This document shows, piece by piece, positions 25,432-34,894 of a stretch of 64,000 nucleotides of DNA. Made by a program: the position numbers and the translations under genes. Origin of the DNA: Hyphomicrobiales bacterium (lineage in GTDB: Bacteria; Pseudomonadota; Alphaproteobacteria; Rhizobiales; Rhizobiaceae); NCBI GenBank assembly GCA_900466475.1, contig UBMI01000022.1, forward strand, positions 121,221-185,220, given 5' to 3'. The notes under the pieces are model-generated. The model searched no databases, was not told where the DNA came from, and saw only the letters and a list, made by a program, of their open reading frames with translations. Each line of letters opens with the position of its first letter. Within the stretch, counting starts at the first letter, position 1.

Positions 25432-25665
25432 GGCGTGGATGCAAGGTGCGCTCGGTCGGCCCGATCTGGGCCTTGCCGGCGCTGAGATGGCCTACCGCCT
25501 GAACCCGCTCAATCCGAGTTGATACAACTATTACGGGTCGCGGGGCTGCTCTTCCTTTCAGGAAGCTATAGCGACGCCGCACTTCTCCTGGAACAGAGAA
25601 CGTTCGATACGCCCGACAGAGAACGGCGGGACATGCATGGCCTGGCGCGCCGCAACCCGCATTGA
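25432..25665 (+). pseudogene. Relic of a TPR-containing adenylate/guanylate-cyclase-type protein
   Basis: Translation in two frames gives WMQGALGRPDLGLAGAEMAY then RLNPLNPS, a stop, and after a frame change GLLFLSGSYSDAALLLEQRT. The pattern of paired helices with R-L-N-P-L-N-P is typical of the C-terminal TPR region of large rhizobial class III cyclases and SARP-like regulators. In-frame stop and frameshift show that it is broken, and no catalytic domain remains. Boundaries are approximate. Confidence 0.45.
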
Positions 25666-25699
25666 TCGAGCCGGGACACACACTGCCTGTTACTGGCCG

Positions 25700-26137
25700 T
25701 TAGTGAAGGGAGCGCTTCACAACGGCCAGAAACAGATCCCCAAGCCGAACCCGATCTGCAGCCGCGGTGAACAGGATGGCCTCCAATCGGTGAGCCGAGA
25801 GCCTCGATCGTTGGTGGCTGGTGCTGGTGCCATGGCCTGGCTTGAGGAATATTCGGGCGCCGATTCCCGATTGATATTGGGCCAGCGTAAGGCCTGCCCT
25901 GATTAACAGGGCGCGCATATCCGGGCGATGCTCGGCCGCAATGACGGTACAAAAAGCCTTCACGAGCAGTCTCTTACGGACGGGCAGCTCGATTTCATCA
26001 ATCAGCTGCCTGCCGATATCGCTCTCTTTGACTAAGTGGAGGTATTCGTCGACGACTGCATTTGCCTGCCCGAGTTCATCAGGCTCGTCGTAATCGCGAC
26101 CGATGCGATGATAGTCACCTTCAATGATCAGGCCCAT
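25700..26137 (-). CDS. Hypothetical protein
   Basis: A 145-residue protein with a good AAGGAG ribosome site 7-9 bases before ATG 26137. The N-terminal MGLIIEGDYHRIGRDYDEPD is followed by mixed helices; there is no signal peptide or membrane helix. The C-terminus LRLGDLFLAVVKRSL-like segment (VRLGDLFLAVVKRSLH) is hydrophobic and basic. I do not recognise a family. Composition and start signal support a real gene. Confidence 0.5.
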   Translation of the reverse strand: MGLIIEGDYHRIGRDYDEPDELGQANAVVDEYLHLVKESDIGRQLIDEIELPVRKRLLVKAFCTVIAAEHRPDMRALLIRAGLTLAQYQSGIGARIFLKPGHGTSTSHQRSRLSAHRLEAILFTAAADRVRLGDLFLAVVKRSLH

Positions 26138-26398
26138 GACGTTCTCCTTGCCCAGAAAACGCGGGAAAATGCTGTTGGTTCACGGGGCTACGCTGACCAT
26201 CCATGCCGGAGATATCAAAGATACCGGCCGTCGCAGTTCGACCTGGCATGGCGGCGTATGCTGGACAGATCAGGTGACCTCGGTCGACATGTGTGGTCGG
26301 CCGCTAACACTGGTACGACATTGCGGGAACGAATGGAGCCTGCGGCTCGGAAAAGCTGCTCCACCCAAGGAGCAGCAGGTAACATCGCGGATGTGAAT

Positions 26399-26935
26399 TT
26401 AGGAACCATCGGCGCTGGGAGTGGAAGCGGGTGGCTTTTTTTGAACCGAAGCATCCTCAGCGTGAGTGCCGTGTCCAGGCGAACCGGCGATCAGTCGCAT
26501 TGCGCCGGCCAATAGCAGAATCGAGATCGGAAGGACCAACGCGTTCCACTGTAACATCTGGTCAGTCTCGGCGACGAGCGTGGCGAAATGGACGACCAGA
26601 TAGAGGATAATCATCTGGATGAAGAGATTCTTGAGTTCGGCGACATTATCGATGACCATCCAATCGGGCAGCGCCGCGCGTCGTTCGGGCGACAGATCGA
26701 TGAGAAAGCCAAGCGCGATGGCACAGCCGAAGATGATAAGGACGATGGCAAACAGTAGCTTGTCCGTGGCCCGCATGACGGCCGCAATAACGGCAAGGTC
26801 AGGGTCGGTTCTCACATAGGCAAAGGCATGCCATAATGTCAGCAGGCCCTCCCAAAACATCAAACCCGCGGCGGCAATAACTCCTATGGATGCAAGCGCC
26901 ATGACGAAGCGTAACTTCAGCAGGATGTTTATCAT
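26399..26935 (-). CDS. YqhA/UPF0114-family membrane protein
   Basis: A 178-residue membrane protein with about four hydrophobic helices: ILLKLRFVMALASIGVIAAA, DKLLFAIVLIIFGCAIALGF, LFIQMIILYLVVHFATLVAE and LVLPISILLLAGAMRLIAG. The central DLSPERRAALPDWMVI followed by NVAELKN is a signature of the family, whose function is unknown. ATG 26935 has a GGAG site and places the first helix at the N-terminus. It is divergent from mgtC-like gene 27096. Confidence 0.75.
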   Translation of the reverse strand: MINILLKLRFVMALASIGVIAAAGLMFWEGLLTLWHAFAYVRTDPDLAVIAAVMRATDKLLFAIVLIIFGCAIALGFLIDLSPERRAALPDWMVIDNVAELKNLFIQMIILYLVVHFATLVAETDQMLQWNALVLPISILLLAGAMRLIAGSPGHGTHAEDASVQKKPPASTPSADGS

Positions 26936-27095
26936 GGTTTCTCCGATCGAACCTTCAACTTCCAATTCAGAGTAAGAAAGACGAGAGGATACTGGTTTCT
27001 TTCTGCGCGAGGGTAAATGGTTTCTTGCAGTAGACGTCACTGGCCGACGTCCCGCAAATAGGCGCCACTCAACCGGATAACATAGAGGCGACGAT

Positions 27096-27791
27096 ATGGA
27101 CGCCAGCCAATCAATTCTCCTCAAACTGGTGATTGCCCTGCTGCTTGGAACGCTGATCGGCGCCGAAAGGCATTTAAAGCAGCGGAACTCAAATCTCGTA
27201 ACGCATGCGCTTGTTTCCCTTGGTGCCGCATCCTATGCATCGCTTCCAAGCGCGATGGGCTTCGAATTCGATCTGCGCATGGGCGCTCAAGTCGTTACCG
27301 GTATAGGCTTCCTTGGGGCCGGTCTCATTATCCGCGACGGCACCAATATAAAAGGATTGAGCACGGCTGCGACTGTCTGGAGCACCGGCGCGGTAGGCGT
27401 CTTTGCTGGCTATGGGCAGCTTCTGCTGGCCGGCGAAGCGGCTCTTTTCATTGTCGCCTTCAATTACACGCTTCCCAAGCTTGGATCGTATATTGAAACT
27501 TGGTCTATAGTCGCACCAGAACAGGAGCTTATCTACGATATAAAGCTCAAATGCCCAACCGATCATGAAATAGCCGTCCGTGCGACGCTGCTGCAATCGC
27601 TGAACGCCAACAAACTGCAGTTCCGATCGATAAAAAGCCGCCTGTGCGATGCCGGCGACGGGATGGAAATCGAAGCAATCGTATTCACGAAAAACGAACA
27701 GGACAGCGTTGTCGAACAACTCGTGGCCCAGCTAAGTTTGAGATCGGACGTCGAACAAACAAGCTGGTCGAAAATCGATGAGACTAACTGA
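27096..27791 (+). CDS. MgtC/SapB-family membrane protein
   Basis: A 231-residue protein. The N-terminal domain has four to five helices with the MgtC signature LLGTLIGAERHLKQRNSNLV (about 16-35), RMGAQVVTGIGFLGAGLIIR and TNIKGLSTAATVWSTGAVGV. The soluble C-terminal region (from about 150) resembles the ACT-like tail of longer MgtC proteins. Members support growth at low Mg2+ and act on the F1F0 ATPase or K+ transport in some pathogens. No Mg2+ sensor leader is evident upstream. Confidence 0.85.
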   Translation: MDASQSILLKLVIALLLGTLIGAERHLKQRNSNLVTHALVSLGAASYASLPSAMGFEFDLRMGAQVVTGIGFLGAGLIIRDGTNIKGLSTAATVWSTGAVGVFAGYGQLLLAGEAALFIVAFNYTLPKLGSYIETWSIVAPEQELIYDIKLKCPTDHEIAVRATLLQSLNANKLQFRSIKSRLCDAGDGMEIEAIVFTKNEQDSVVEQLVAQLSLRSDVEQTSWSKIDETN

Positions 27792-28258
27792 GAAGTGAGA
27801 AAGTGCCCCTTGCAGTGAGCATAAAAAGACGGTGCAAGAAATCCCCGGCTTTTGCCGCCTCGATGGTCGACTTCGCCGATGACGCCACCATCATCTGGCC
27901 GGCACCAGTCAACTGACAGTGCAGCGGTTGATCGGCAGGTTCACAAAGTCCGGCCGGCAAAAAATCTTTGCGGAGCTCGAAGCCAGACGCGCGCGGGTAC
28001 TGCGAACTCGCGATCGCCGGATGCTGCCCCCACGCGGCGAACGCTCAGAGATGTGCCTAATGCAACGCTGCCGCGCTGGCGTGATCGCAGTGGCTCTGCA
28101 TCCGGCAAGCGTCGCCAGAGCGCCGAATTGGGACAGGACGCACCATCAGTAATGCTTGCTGCTTTCCACGTCCGGTAGTAGAACTTGAGCGCTTGCTAAT
28201 TTTTATAGACTGCTTCCATCCGCCTTGAGTTGTCGAATTTCTCGGTCTTGTTGGAGAC
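27792..28258. other. Intergenic stretch before the RND operon, no gene recognised
   Basis: Open frames here (for example VDFADDATIIWPAPVN then stop) are short and interrupted and match no family that I can name; they may be remnants. The last 80 bp should hold the RND promoter: TATAGA at 28204-28209 is a possible -10 but lacks a well-spaced -35. Confidence 0.4.
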
Positions 28259-29437
28259 ATGTCGATGAAGTTGCATCGTCGGGTTCCGCCGACGTTCCTG
28301 ATGTTATTGTTCGCAGCGCTGATGTCAGTGCCGCAGAACGTGGCGGCACAGGCTGGTCCGTCCGTTGGCGTCCTCACCGTGCCGGTTCAAGACGTTTCGC
28401 CGAAACATGAATTCGTCGGACGTGTGGAGGCAGTCAATGCCGTCGATATCCGTTCGCGGATCGAAGGTTTTGTCGACCAACGTCTTTTCAATGAAGGCCA
28501 ACTGGTCAGGAAGGATCAGGATCTCTTCCTGATCGACAAGCGGTCCCTGGAAATAGCGCTGTCGGACGCCAGGGCAGCGCTTGCGAGCGCCCAGGCGGCA
28601 TTGGCGGATGCTGAACGCCGCGTCGCGCGAAATCAATCGCTGAGCAACCAAACCGTATCGCGCGCGACGCTGGAGGAAAGCCAGACCGCCCTTGAAACCA
28701 GTCAGGCAAACCTTCTGTCGGCACAAGCGCGCGTGAGCCAGGCCGAGCTCAATCTCAGCTTCACCCGGATAGTCTCGCCGATCGACGGCCGCATCGGAGC
28801 CGCGGAATTGTCTGTTGGAAGCTTCGTCAGCGGCAGCTCAACGACATTGGCTCGTGTCGTCGAAATGGATCCGATCCGCGTTGTGTTCTCCGTGAGTGAT
28901 CGATCGATCCTCGAACTGCGTGCGGCCGGAGGCAATATTGGCAAGGAGGAGCTCGCCGGCGGCTATAAGCCCAGCCTGCGGCTGTCGAACGGCCAACCTT
29001 ACACGGAGCCGGGAAGGATTGAATTCTTCGGCAACGAAATCGACCCGGCAACGGGGACGCTGGCAATTCGAACACTGTTTCCCAATCCGGATGCACTGCT
29101 TATTCCAGGTCAGTTCGTAACGGTCATCATATCGGAAAGGGAAAAGACGCTTCGTCCTGTCGTGCCGCTGGGGGCGGTGCAGCAGGATCGGGGTGGCAAG
29201 TACGTTCTGCTCGTCAATGCGCAGAATGCCGTCGAGCTTCGTCGAATAAAAATTACCCGGCAGATCGGCGGCAACTGGGCAGTAGACGATGGTCTTAAAG
29301 GCGGGGAGAAACTGATCGTCGACGGCCTGCAGAACGTCTCGGAAGGCCTCATCGTCGAACCGACGGAAGTTTCTCCAGCCGACAGCAGCGCGATCTCGCT
29401 CGCGCCTATGGAACCGCAATCGGGTTCAGCGCAATGA
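28259..29437 (+). CDS. RND efflux periplasmic adaptor (membrane fusion protein)
   Basis: A 392-residue adaptor. A signal peptide covers about 1-30 (hydrophobic TFLMLLFAALMSVP, ending NVAAQA). The lipoyl/barrel-sandwich half-motifs are VNAVDIRSRIEGFVDQRLFN and NLSFTRIVSPIDGRIGAAEL, separated by a coiled-coil hairpin rich in Ala, Gln and Ser (about 95-165). The adaptor links the inner-membrane pump to an outer-membrane channel. The stop overlaps the pump start by 4 bp. No TolC-like gene is present, so a channel encoded elsewhere must be used. Confidence 0.9.
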   Translation: MSMKLHRRVPPTFLMLLFAALMSVPQNVAAQAGPSVGVLTVPVQDVSPKHEFVGRVEAVNAVDIRSRIEGFVDQRLFNEGQLVRKDQDLFLIDKRSLEIALSDARAALASAQAALADAERRVARNQSLSNQTVSRATLEESQTALETSQANLLSAQARVSQAELNLSFTRIVSPIDGRIGAAELSVGSFVSGSSTTLARVVEMDPIRVVFSVSDRSILELRAAGGNIGKEELAGGYKPSLRLSNGQPYTEPGRIEFFGNEIDPATGTLAIRTLFPNPDALLIPGQFVTVIISEREKTLRPVVPLGAVQQDRGGKYVLLVNAQNAVELRRIKITRQIGGNWAVDDGLKGGEKLIVDGLQNVSEGLIVEPTEVSPADSSAISLAPMEPQSGSAQ

Positions 29438-32400
29438 ACCTTTCGGCGCACTTCATTGCCAGGCCGAGATTTGCGATGGTCATCGCAGTTGTGATGATGA
29501 TTGCGGGTGGCCTGTCACTCTTCTTGATACCCGTCGCCCAGTTTCCGCAGATCACACCGCCCGAAGTGCAGGTCACGGCAAGCTATCCCGGCGCGAATGC
29601 CAGCGTGATGACCGACAGCGTGGCGGCGCCGATCGAGGATCAGGTGAACGGAGTTGAAGACATGCTCTACATGTCATCGTCGAGCACCAATAACGGCACC
29701 TACAGTCTGACGGTTACGTTCGCGGCGGGTACGGATCCAGCGATCGCCCAGGTCAATGTGCAAAATCGCGTGTCAATGGCATCGCCCCGGCTTCCTGCTG
29801 CCGTTACGCAGACAGGCGTCTCGGTCAGAACTCGTTCGTCGAGCATGCTGCTTGGCTTTGCGGTTTACTCGCCGAAGGGCACTAAAGACGATGTCTTCAT
29901 CAGCAACTATGCCATGATCAACATCAGGGATGCGATCGCTCGCCTCCCGGGCGTCGGTGAAGCGAGCGTGTTTGGTCCCGCCTACAGCATGCGTATCTGG
30001 ATGAATCCCGATCGCATGCAGGCCCTTGGCATAACCGCAGCCGACTTGATGGCGGCGATACAGGCCCAGAACGTCCAGGCATCCGCCGGCCAGCTCGGTT
30101 CGCCCCCGTCACCCACCGGTCAGCAGCTGCAGTTGACCGTCATGGCCAGAGGACGGCTTGCCGATGCAAACGAGTTCGGCAACATCATCATCCGCACCAA
30201 CAAGGATGGAGCGATCGTCCATCTCCGCGACGTCGCCCGGATCGAACTCGGCGCACAATCCTACGATACGGCTTCGACCCTGAATGGCAGGCCGAGCGCG
30301 ACCGTCGTCGTCTATCAATCGACCGATGCAAACGCGCTCGCGGTCTCGAACGCTGTTCTTGGCGAGTTGCAGACGTTGTCGAAACAATTTCCTGATGACC
30401 TCGCCTACACGGTCGTTTTCGACACGACCGCTTTCGTTCGGCAAACCATCCATGAGATTTTTGTCACATTGGCGATCACCTTCGTACTCGTTGTCCTTGT
30501 CGTGTTCTTTTTCCTGCAGGACTGGCGCGCGACAATCATCCCGACGCTGACCATACCCGTTTCGCTGATCGGCGGTTTTGCCGTGCTTTATCTCATGGGT
30601 TATTCGGCCAATACGATCACGCTTTTCGCGATGATACTCGCGATCAGTCTTGTCGTGGACGACGCGATCATCGTGGTGGAAAATGTCCAGCGCATCATGA
30701 GCGAGATGGGCGTCGATGTGCGTGAAGCGACGCTACGCACGATGAGCCAGGTCACGGGTCCAATCGTTGCAACAACCTTGGTGCTGGCCGCCCTCTTCGT
30801 GCCGGTTGCGTTCCTCGCCGGCATAACCGGTGAACTCTACCGTCAGTTCGCGGTCACCATCTTGATCACGATCACATTCTCGACGATCAATGCCTTGACC
30901 CTCAGTCCGGCACTCTGCGTCCTGATCCTCCGGCCGGTACAGGAGAGCCGGTCGAAGCTGTTCGGCAGGATAAACCAGGGCCTCGATGCGTCGCGACGGT
31001 TTTACGTTTCTTTGCTGGCGGTTTTTGCGCGCAGGATTGCCCTCAGTCTGTTGTTTCTCATGATTACCGTCGTGGGCGTTTACGGTCTCTATCGCATCCT
31101 GCCCGTGGGTTTTGTCCCGGCAGAAGACCAGGGCTATCTCTTCATGAACGTGCAATTGCCCGATTCCGCTTCCCTTGAGCGCACGCAGGAGACAATCGCG
31201 ACGGTCACCACCGTGCTCCAGCGAACGCCCGGGATTGCAAACACCATCGCCATTGCCGGAACGAGCATGATTGGCGGTGGCGGCTCCAATTCGGCAATGA
31301 TCATCTCGGCGCTGAAGCCGTGGAGCGAACGCGGGTCGGACCAGAGCGCCTTTGCGTTGATGAACGAGCTTCGAACAGAGTTCAGAAAGGTCTCGACGGC
31401 GTCGGTGGTCCCGTTCAATCCGCCAGCAATACCTGGTCTCGGGACAACCGGTGGCTTTGACTTTCGCCTTCAGGCCCGCGCCGGGCAAAGTCAGGAGGAA
31501 CTTGCCGAAGTGATGCGCGGGCTGATCGTCGCGGCAAACCAGACGGAGCGGTTAACAGGCGTGTTCAGCACGTTTTCGGCTGACGCGCCGCAGATCTATC
31601 TCGATATCGACCGGCGACGAGCCGAGCTTTTCGGCGTTTCGCCGGCGACGATCTTCAGCACGCTGCAAGCGCATCTCGGATCGGCCTATGTCGACGATTT
31701 CAACATTTTTTCGCGCGTATACCAGGTTCGGATCCAGGACGAGCCGACGTTCCGTTCGCGCATTGAGGACATCCAGCGGCTGAGAGTGCGGAGCCAGTCC
31801 GGCGATCTGGTTCCCTTGCAAGGATTGCTTTCCATCTCGACCATCTACGGACCAAACTCGGTCAATCGCTACAACCTTTTTCCATCCGCCGCTATCAACG
31901 GGCAGGCTGCGGCGGGGGCGAGCACCGGGGATGCCTTGAAGGCCATGGAGGCGCTCGCAACGGAGAAGCTGCCGCCAGGCTTTGGATATGAATGGACGGG
32001 ACTGGCGCTTCAGGAAAAGCAAGCGGGTGGACAGACGGTCATCATCCTGATCATGGGGATCATTATCACCTACCTCTTCCTCGTCGCCCAATATGAAAGC
32101 TGGAGCGTTCCGCTTGCAGTGATGATGTCCGTGATCGTCGCGGTGCTCGGGGCCTTGGCGGGACTGGTGATCGGCAGGATCGATCTCAATATCTACGCCC
32201 AGATCGGCCTGCTGCTGCTGATCGGCCTGGCGGCCAAGAACGCCATCCTCATTGTAGAATTCGCCAAGGAGCGCCGGGAAGACGGTCTCAGCGTTATAGA
32301 AGCGGCACGCGAAGGGACGTCACAGCGCTTCAGGCCGGTATTGATGACGGCGATGGCTTCGATATTGGGCGTAGTGCCGTTGGTGGTGGCGACGGGAGCC

Positions 32401-32619
32401 GGAGCAGGCAGCCGCCAGGCGATCGGCGTTACCGTGCTCGGTGGGCTGCTGCTCGGAACAATCGTAGGCCTTCTCGCCATTCCTTTGCTCTATATATTCG
32501 TTCAGACGGTGAGGGAGAATGCCAAGCGGCGAATATTCGGTTCCGGGCATCTCGAGAAGGATCGCGGCCTCACCGCAGCGACCGGTCGCGATTTATTGGA
32601 TCGAACCAGGGATCCCTGA
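29434..32619 (+). CDS. RND multidrug efflux pump, HAE1 (AcrB/MexB) type
   Basis: A 1061-residue proton-driven pump with 12 membrane helices in two halves. The N-terminal FIARPRFAMVIAVVMMIAGG is the first helix and SLVVDDAIIVVENVQRIM (about 405-422) carries the paired Asp of the proton relay in helix 4. The second half shows GLAAKNAILIVEFAKERRED and ends normally. The two large periplasmic domains follow helices 1 and 7. Full length and motifs indicate function in export of hydrophobic compounds. No regulator gene is adjacent. Confidence 0.92.
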   Translation: MNLSAHFIARPRFAMVIAVVMMIAGGLSLFLIPVAQFPQITPPEVQVTASYPGANASVMTDSVAAPIEDQVNGVEDMLYMSSSSTNNGTYSLTVTFAAGTDPAIAQVNVQNRVSMASPRLPAAVTQTGVSVRTRSSSMLLGFAVYSPKGTKDDVFISNYAMINIRDAIARLPGVGEASVFGPAYSMRIWMNPDRMQALGITAADLMAAIQAQNVQASAGQLGSPPSPTGQQLQLTVMARGRLADANEFGNIIIRTNKDGAIVHLRDVARIELGAQSYDTASTLNGRPSATVVVYQSTDANALAVSNAVLGELQTLSKQFPDDLAYTVVFDTTAFVRQTIHEIFVTLAITFVLVVLVVFFFLQDWRATIIPTLTIPVSLIGGFAVLYLMGYSANTITLFAMILAISLVVDDAIIVVENVQRIMSEMGVDVREATLRTMSQVTGPIVATTLVLAALFVPVAFLAGITGELYRQFAVTILITITFSTINALTLSPALCVLILRPVQESRSKLFGRINQGLDASRRFYVSLLAVFARRIALSLLFLMITVVGVYGLYRILPVGFVPAEDQGYLFMNVQLPDSASLERTQETIATVTTVLQRTPGIANTIAIAGTSMIGGGGSNSAMIISALKPWSERGSDQSAFALMNELRTEFRKVSTASVVPFNPPAIPGLGTTGGFDFRLQARAGQSQEELAEVMRGLIVAANQTERLTGVFSTFSADAPQIYLDIDRRRAELFGVSPATIFSTLQAHLGSAYVDDFNIFSRVYQVRIQDEPTFRSRIEDIQRLRVRSQSGDLVPLQGLLSISTIYGPNSVNRYNLFPSAAINGQAAAGASTGDALKAMEALATEKLPPGFGYEWTGLALQEKQAGGQTVIILIMGIIITYLFLVAQYESWSVPLAVMMSVIVAVLGALAGLVIGRIDLNIYAQIGLLLLIGLAAKNAILIVEFAKERREDGLSVIEAAREGTSQRFRPVLMTAMASILGVVPLVVATGAGAGSRQAIGVTVLGGLLLGTIVGLLAIPLLYIFVQTVRENAKRRIFGSGHLEKDRGLTAATGRDLLDRTRDP

Positions 32620-32656
32620 AACCGACTTCTTCAGAACCATCTCGAGGGATTTGGCA

Positions 32657-33355
32657 ATGATTGCTGCTGAGGACCGTGCGGAAAATGTCGTGCTGGTGCA
32701 CGGGCTTGCGCGCAGCAGCGGATCCCTTCGGCTTGTCGAGAAGACTCTGGCGCGGCGCGGATACGTCGTCATCAACAACGAATATCCTTCGACGCGCGCG
32801 ACCATTTCCGAACTCGCCGGCCACATAGGTGAGGCAGTGGCAATGTGCGGGTCAGGATGCGTCAATTTCGTTACCCATTCGATGGGTGGCATTCTTGTCC
32901 GCTATTGGCTGGCGCAAATGCGTCCTGCAAATCTTGGCCGGATTGTCATGCTGGCGCCCCCGAACAACGGGTCCGAGATCGTGGACGTCTTCGGAGAGAT
33001 GACGCCATTTCACTGGATCAATGGCCCCGCCGGGTGCGAGCTTGGGACTGGCCCCGCCGCGCTGCCGAAGCTCCTGCCACTACCGGACTATCCAGTGGGC
33101 ATTATCGCGGGTGATATATCCATCAATCCGCTTTTCAACGCCATCATAGAAGGGCGCAACGATGGGAAAGTGTCCGTCGCATCGACGAAGCTGGAGGGCG
33201 CGACGGACCATCTGGTGCTTCATGCGACGCACACCTTCATGATGTTCAACCCCATCGTCATCGCCGAAATCGTCAATTTCATCGAAACAGGCGCGTTTCG
33301 GCGCGGCCTGACGATGCAGGAGGCAAGCAAGGCGCTTTTTGCGATGTTCCGATAG
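32657..33355 (+). CDS. Lipase-like alpha/beta hydrolase (class 2 lipase/EstA type)
   Basis: A 232-residue hydrolase. VVLVHGLARSSGSLRLVE (about 14-31) holds the oxyanion region, THSMGGILVRYWL (about 76-88) the nucleophile Ser elbow, and HTFMMFN the C-terminal His. ATG 32657 is preferred because a GAGGG site precedes it; a longer frame would overlap the RND gene by 100 bp. No signal peptide is visible, so it is probably cytoplasmic. It follows the RND pump by 37 bp and could be co-transcribed. Confidence 0.8.
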   Translation: MIAAEDRAENVVLVHGLARSSGSLRLVEKTLARRGYVVINNEYPSTRATISELAGHIGEAVAMCGSGCVNFVTHSMGGILVRYWLAQMRPANLGRIVMLAPPNNGSEIVDVFGEMTPFHWINGPAGCELGTGPAALPKLLPLPDYPVGIIAGDISINPLFNAIIEGRNDGKVSVASTKLEGATDHLVLHATHTFMMFNPIVIAEIVNFIETGAFRRGLTMQEASKALFAMFR

Positions 33356-33458
33356 GGAACCCGGCGCATCTTTCTGTCTCGGATGGGCATTCCGACTTGT
33401 TTCCATCGGTCGCCAGGCGTCGCCGGTTTTCTGGCCCGAACAAATGAAGGAGTATTCC

Positions 33459-33797
33459 ATGAACGTCCTGCATATGGCGACAGTCGCCTTTTTCACAGTT
33501 GTCTTAACGTTGTCGGAAGTTGCTCCGGCAGACGCTGCTTCGGCGCAGGTGACCGGCACAGTTCAAGTGCGATCGGGACCCGGCACCTCGTTTCGCGTCG
33601 TTGGTCAGTTACGAAGGGGAGATAGAGTGACCATTGACCGCTGCTCTTCGTCGCGCAGATGGTGTAATGTCCGCTCCCGGTATTCCCGCAGCGGCTGGGT
33701 CGCCTCGCGCTTCCTCGACCGCGTTTCGAGCGGTGGCGGCAGTCGGGGCGGCATATGTTTTTACGGTGCTCGCGGCTATATATGCGTCGGCCGGTGA
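33459..33797 (+). CDS. Secreted SH3-domain protein
   Basis: A 112-residue protein. Residues 1-27 are a Sec signal peptide ending APADA-A. The mature part is one bacterial SH3 domain: VQVRSGPGTSFRVVGQLRRG (about 37-56), RVTIDRCSSSRRWCNVRSR and SGWVASRFL. The C-terminus is a Gly/Cys tail (GGGSRGGICFYGARGYICVG). Cys residues suggest disulfides in the periplasm. Such proteins bind cell wall or act as small envelope factors. A GAAGGAG site supports the start. Confidence 0.8.
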   Translation: MNVLHMATVAFFTVVLTLSEVAPADAASAQVTGTVQVRSGPGTSFRVVGQLRRGDRVTIDRCSSSRRWCNVRSRYSRSGWVASRFLDRVSSGGGSRGGICFYGARGYICVGR

Positions 33798-33820
33798 ACA
33801 TTCATTTCGCTGGCGCCGTT

Positions 33821-34879
33821 TCAGCCTGAGTCATCACCATGATCGTCTTCGCTGTCACGTCCGAGAAGTTCGGATACCCACCGGCTGGATGGATGATTGC
33901 GGCAGAACGTTACCAGCGCGATCGAGATGGGTACACCGATGAATGCGCCGAAGATCCCCCATAGATAACCCCAGGCAAAAACGGAAAACAGCACGACGAC
34001 CGGTGAAAGGGAGAGAGCATTGCCTGATACGCGAGGCTCGATATAGCTGCCGAGCGTGAATTGGATGAGGTTGAGCCCCAGGAACAGGGTAAGCGCCGAT
34101 TGCCAGTTGTCGAACTGAATGAGGGCAAAGGCGGTAGGAAGCAGCGTTGCCACGAGCGGTCCGATAAAGGGTATGTAATTCAGAACGAAGGCGATGGCGC
34201 CCCATTCTTTTGCAAGGGGAAGTCCGAAAGCACTGGTGAAACCCCAGACGACGAGGCCCGTTACGATGCTCATGATCGTCCGGATCCTCATGTAGCGACG
34301 AAGCTTTTCTGCCGTCTGCCGGCTGCCATCGAGAAGCAATTGCCGCGCCACAGGATAAGGCATTGTTTTGAGGCGATTGGCAAAACCCTCAACTTCCATC
34401 ACTCCGAGAAGCAAGTAGGTCAGAGCGACCAACCAGAAGCTGAACGTGCTGTTGAGGCGGGTCGTCACGGTTTGAACCATGCGCACGACTGAGGCTGTGC
34501 CAACATTGTTGGCCCAGAGCACATCGACGTCGATACCCTGCTCCTCCAGCCACTGACGAACTTCATCATAGTGTTGTTGAAAGCGGGCGGCATTGCTGAT
34601 CATCCATCCGCCGACACGGCCGAAGGACCAAGAAAAGATCCAGGCAAAAGCAAGAAGGGCGATCATCACAACGGTCAAGGTCGCCAGAAGCGCGACGTAT
34701 TTTGGAAGGAAGGCCTGCATGCCGTGTTGGACCGGCCACAGAAGGGCTATTGCCAGGAGCGCGAATGCCAGTGGCGCAATCACCGGCGCGCTCGCCGGCA
34801 ACAGAGCGATCACGACAAGCACCGCAATCACGACTTCGGCCGAAGAAACTGCTCGTTGGCGTCCAGCCCGCATCATCAT
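33821..34879 (-). CDS. AI-2E-family transporter (TqsA/PerM-like membrane protein)
   Basis: A 352-residue membrane protein with seven to eight hydrophobic segments. The central MRIRTIMSIVTGLVVWGFTS and the later EWGAIAFVLNYIPFIGPLVA (about 226-245) followed by PTAFALIQF are the family core, with IEPRVSGNALSLSPVVVLFS near the end. The family includes the AI-2 exporter TqsA and sodium/proton antiporters, so transport substrate cannot be assigned. The first codons are three consecutive ATGs. Confidence 0.85.
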   Translation of the reverse strand: MMMRAGRQRAVSSAEVVIAVLVVIALLPASAPVIAPLAFALLAIALLWPVQHGMQAFLPKYVALLATLTVVMIALLAFAWIFSWSFGRVGGWMISNAARFQQHYDEVRQWLEEQGIDVDVLWANNVGTASVVRMVQTVTTRLNSTFSFWLVALTYLLLGVMEVEGFANRLKTMPYPVARQLLLDGSRQTAEKLRRYMRIRTIMSIVTGLVVWGFTSAFGLPLAKEWGAIAFVLNYIPFIGPLVATLLPTAFALIQFDNWQSALTLFLGLNLIQFTLGSYIEPRVSGNALSLSPVVVLFSVFAWGYLWGIFGAFIGVPISIALVTFCRNHPSSRWVSELLGRDSEDDHGDDSG

Positions 34880-34894
34880 CCTCGAGTGGGTACC

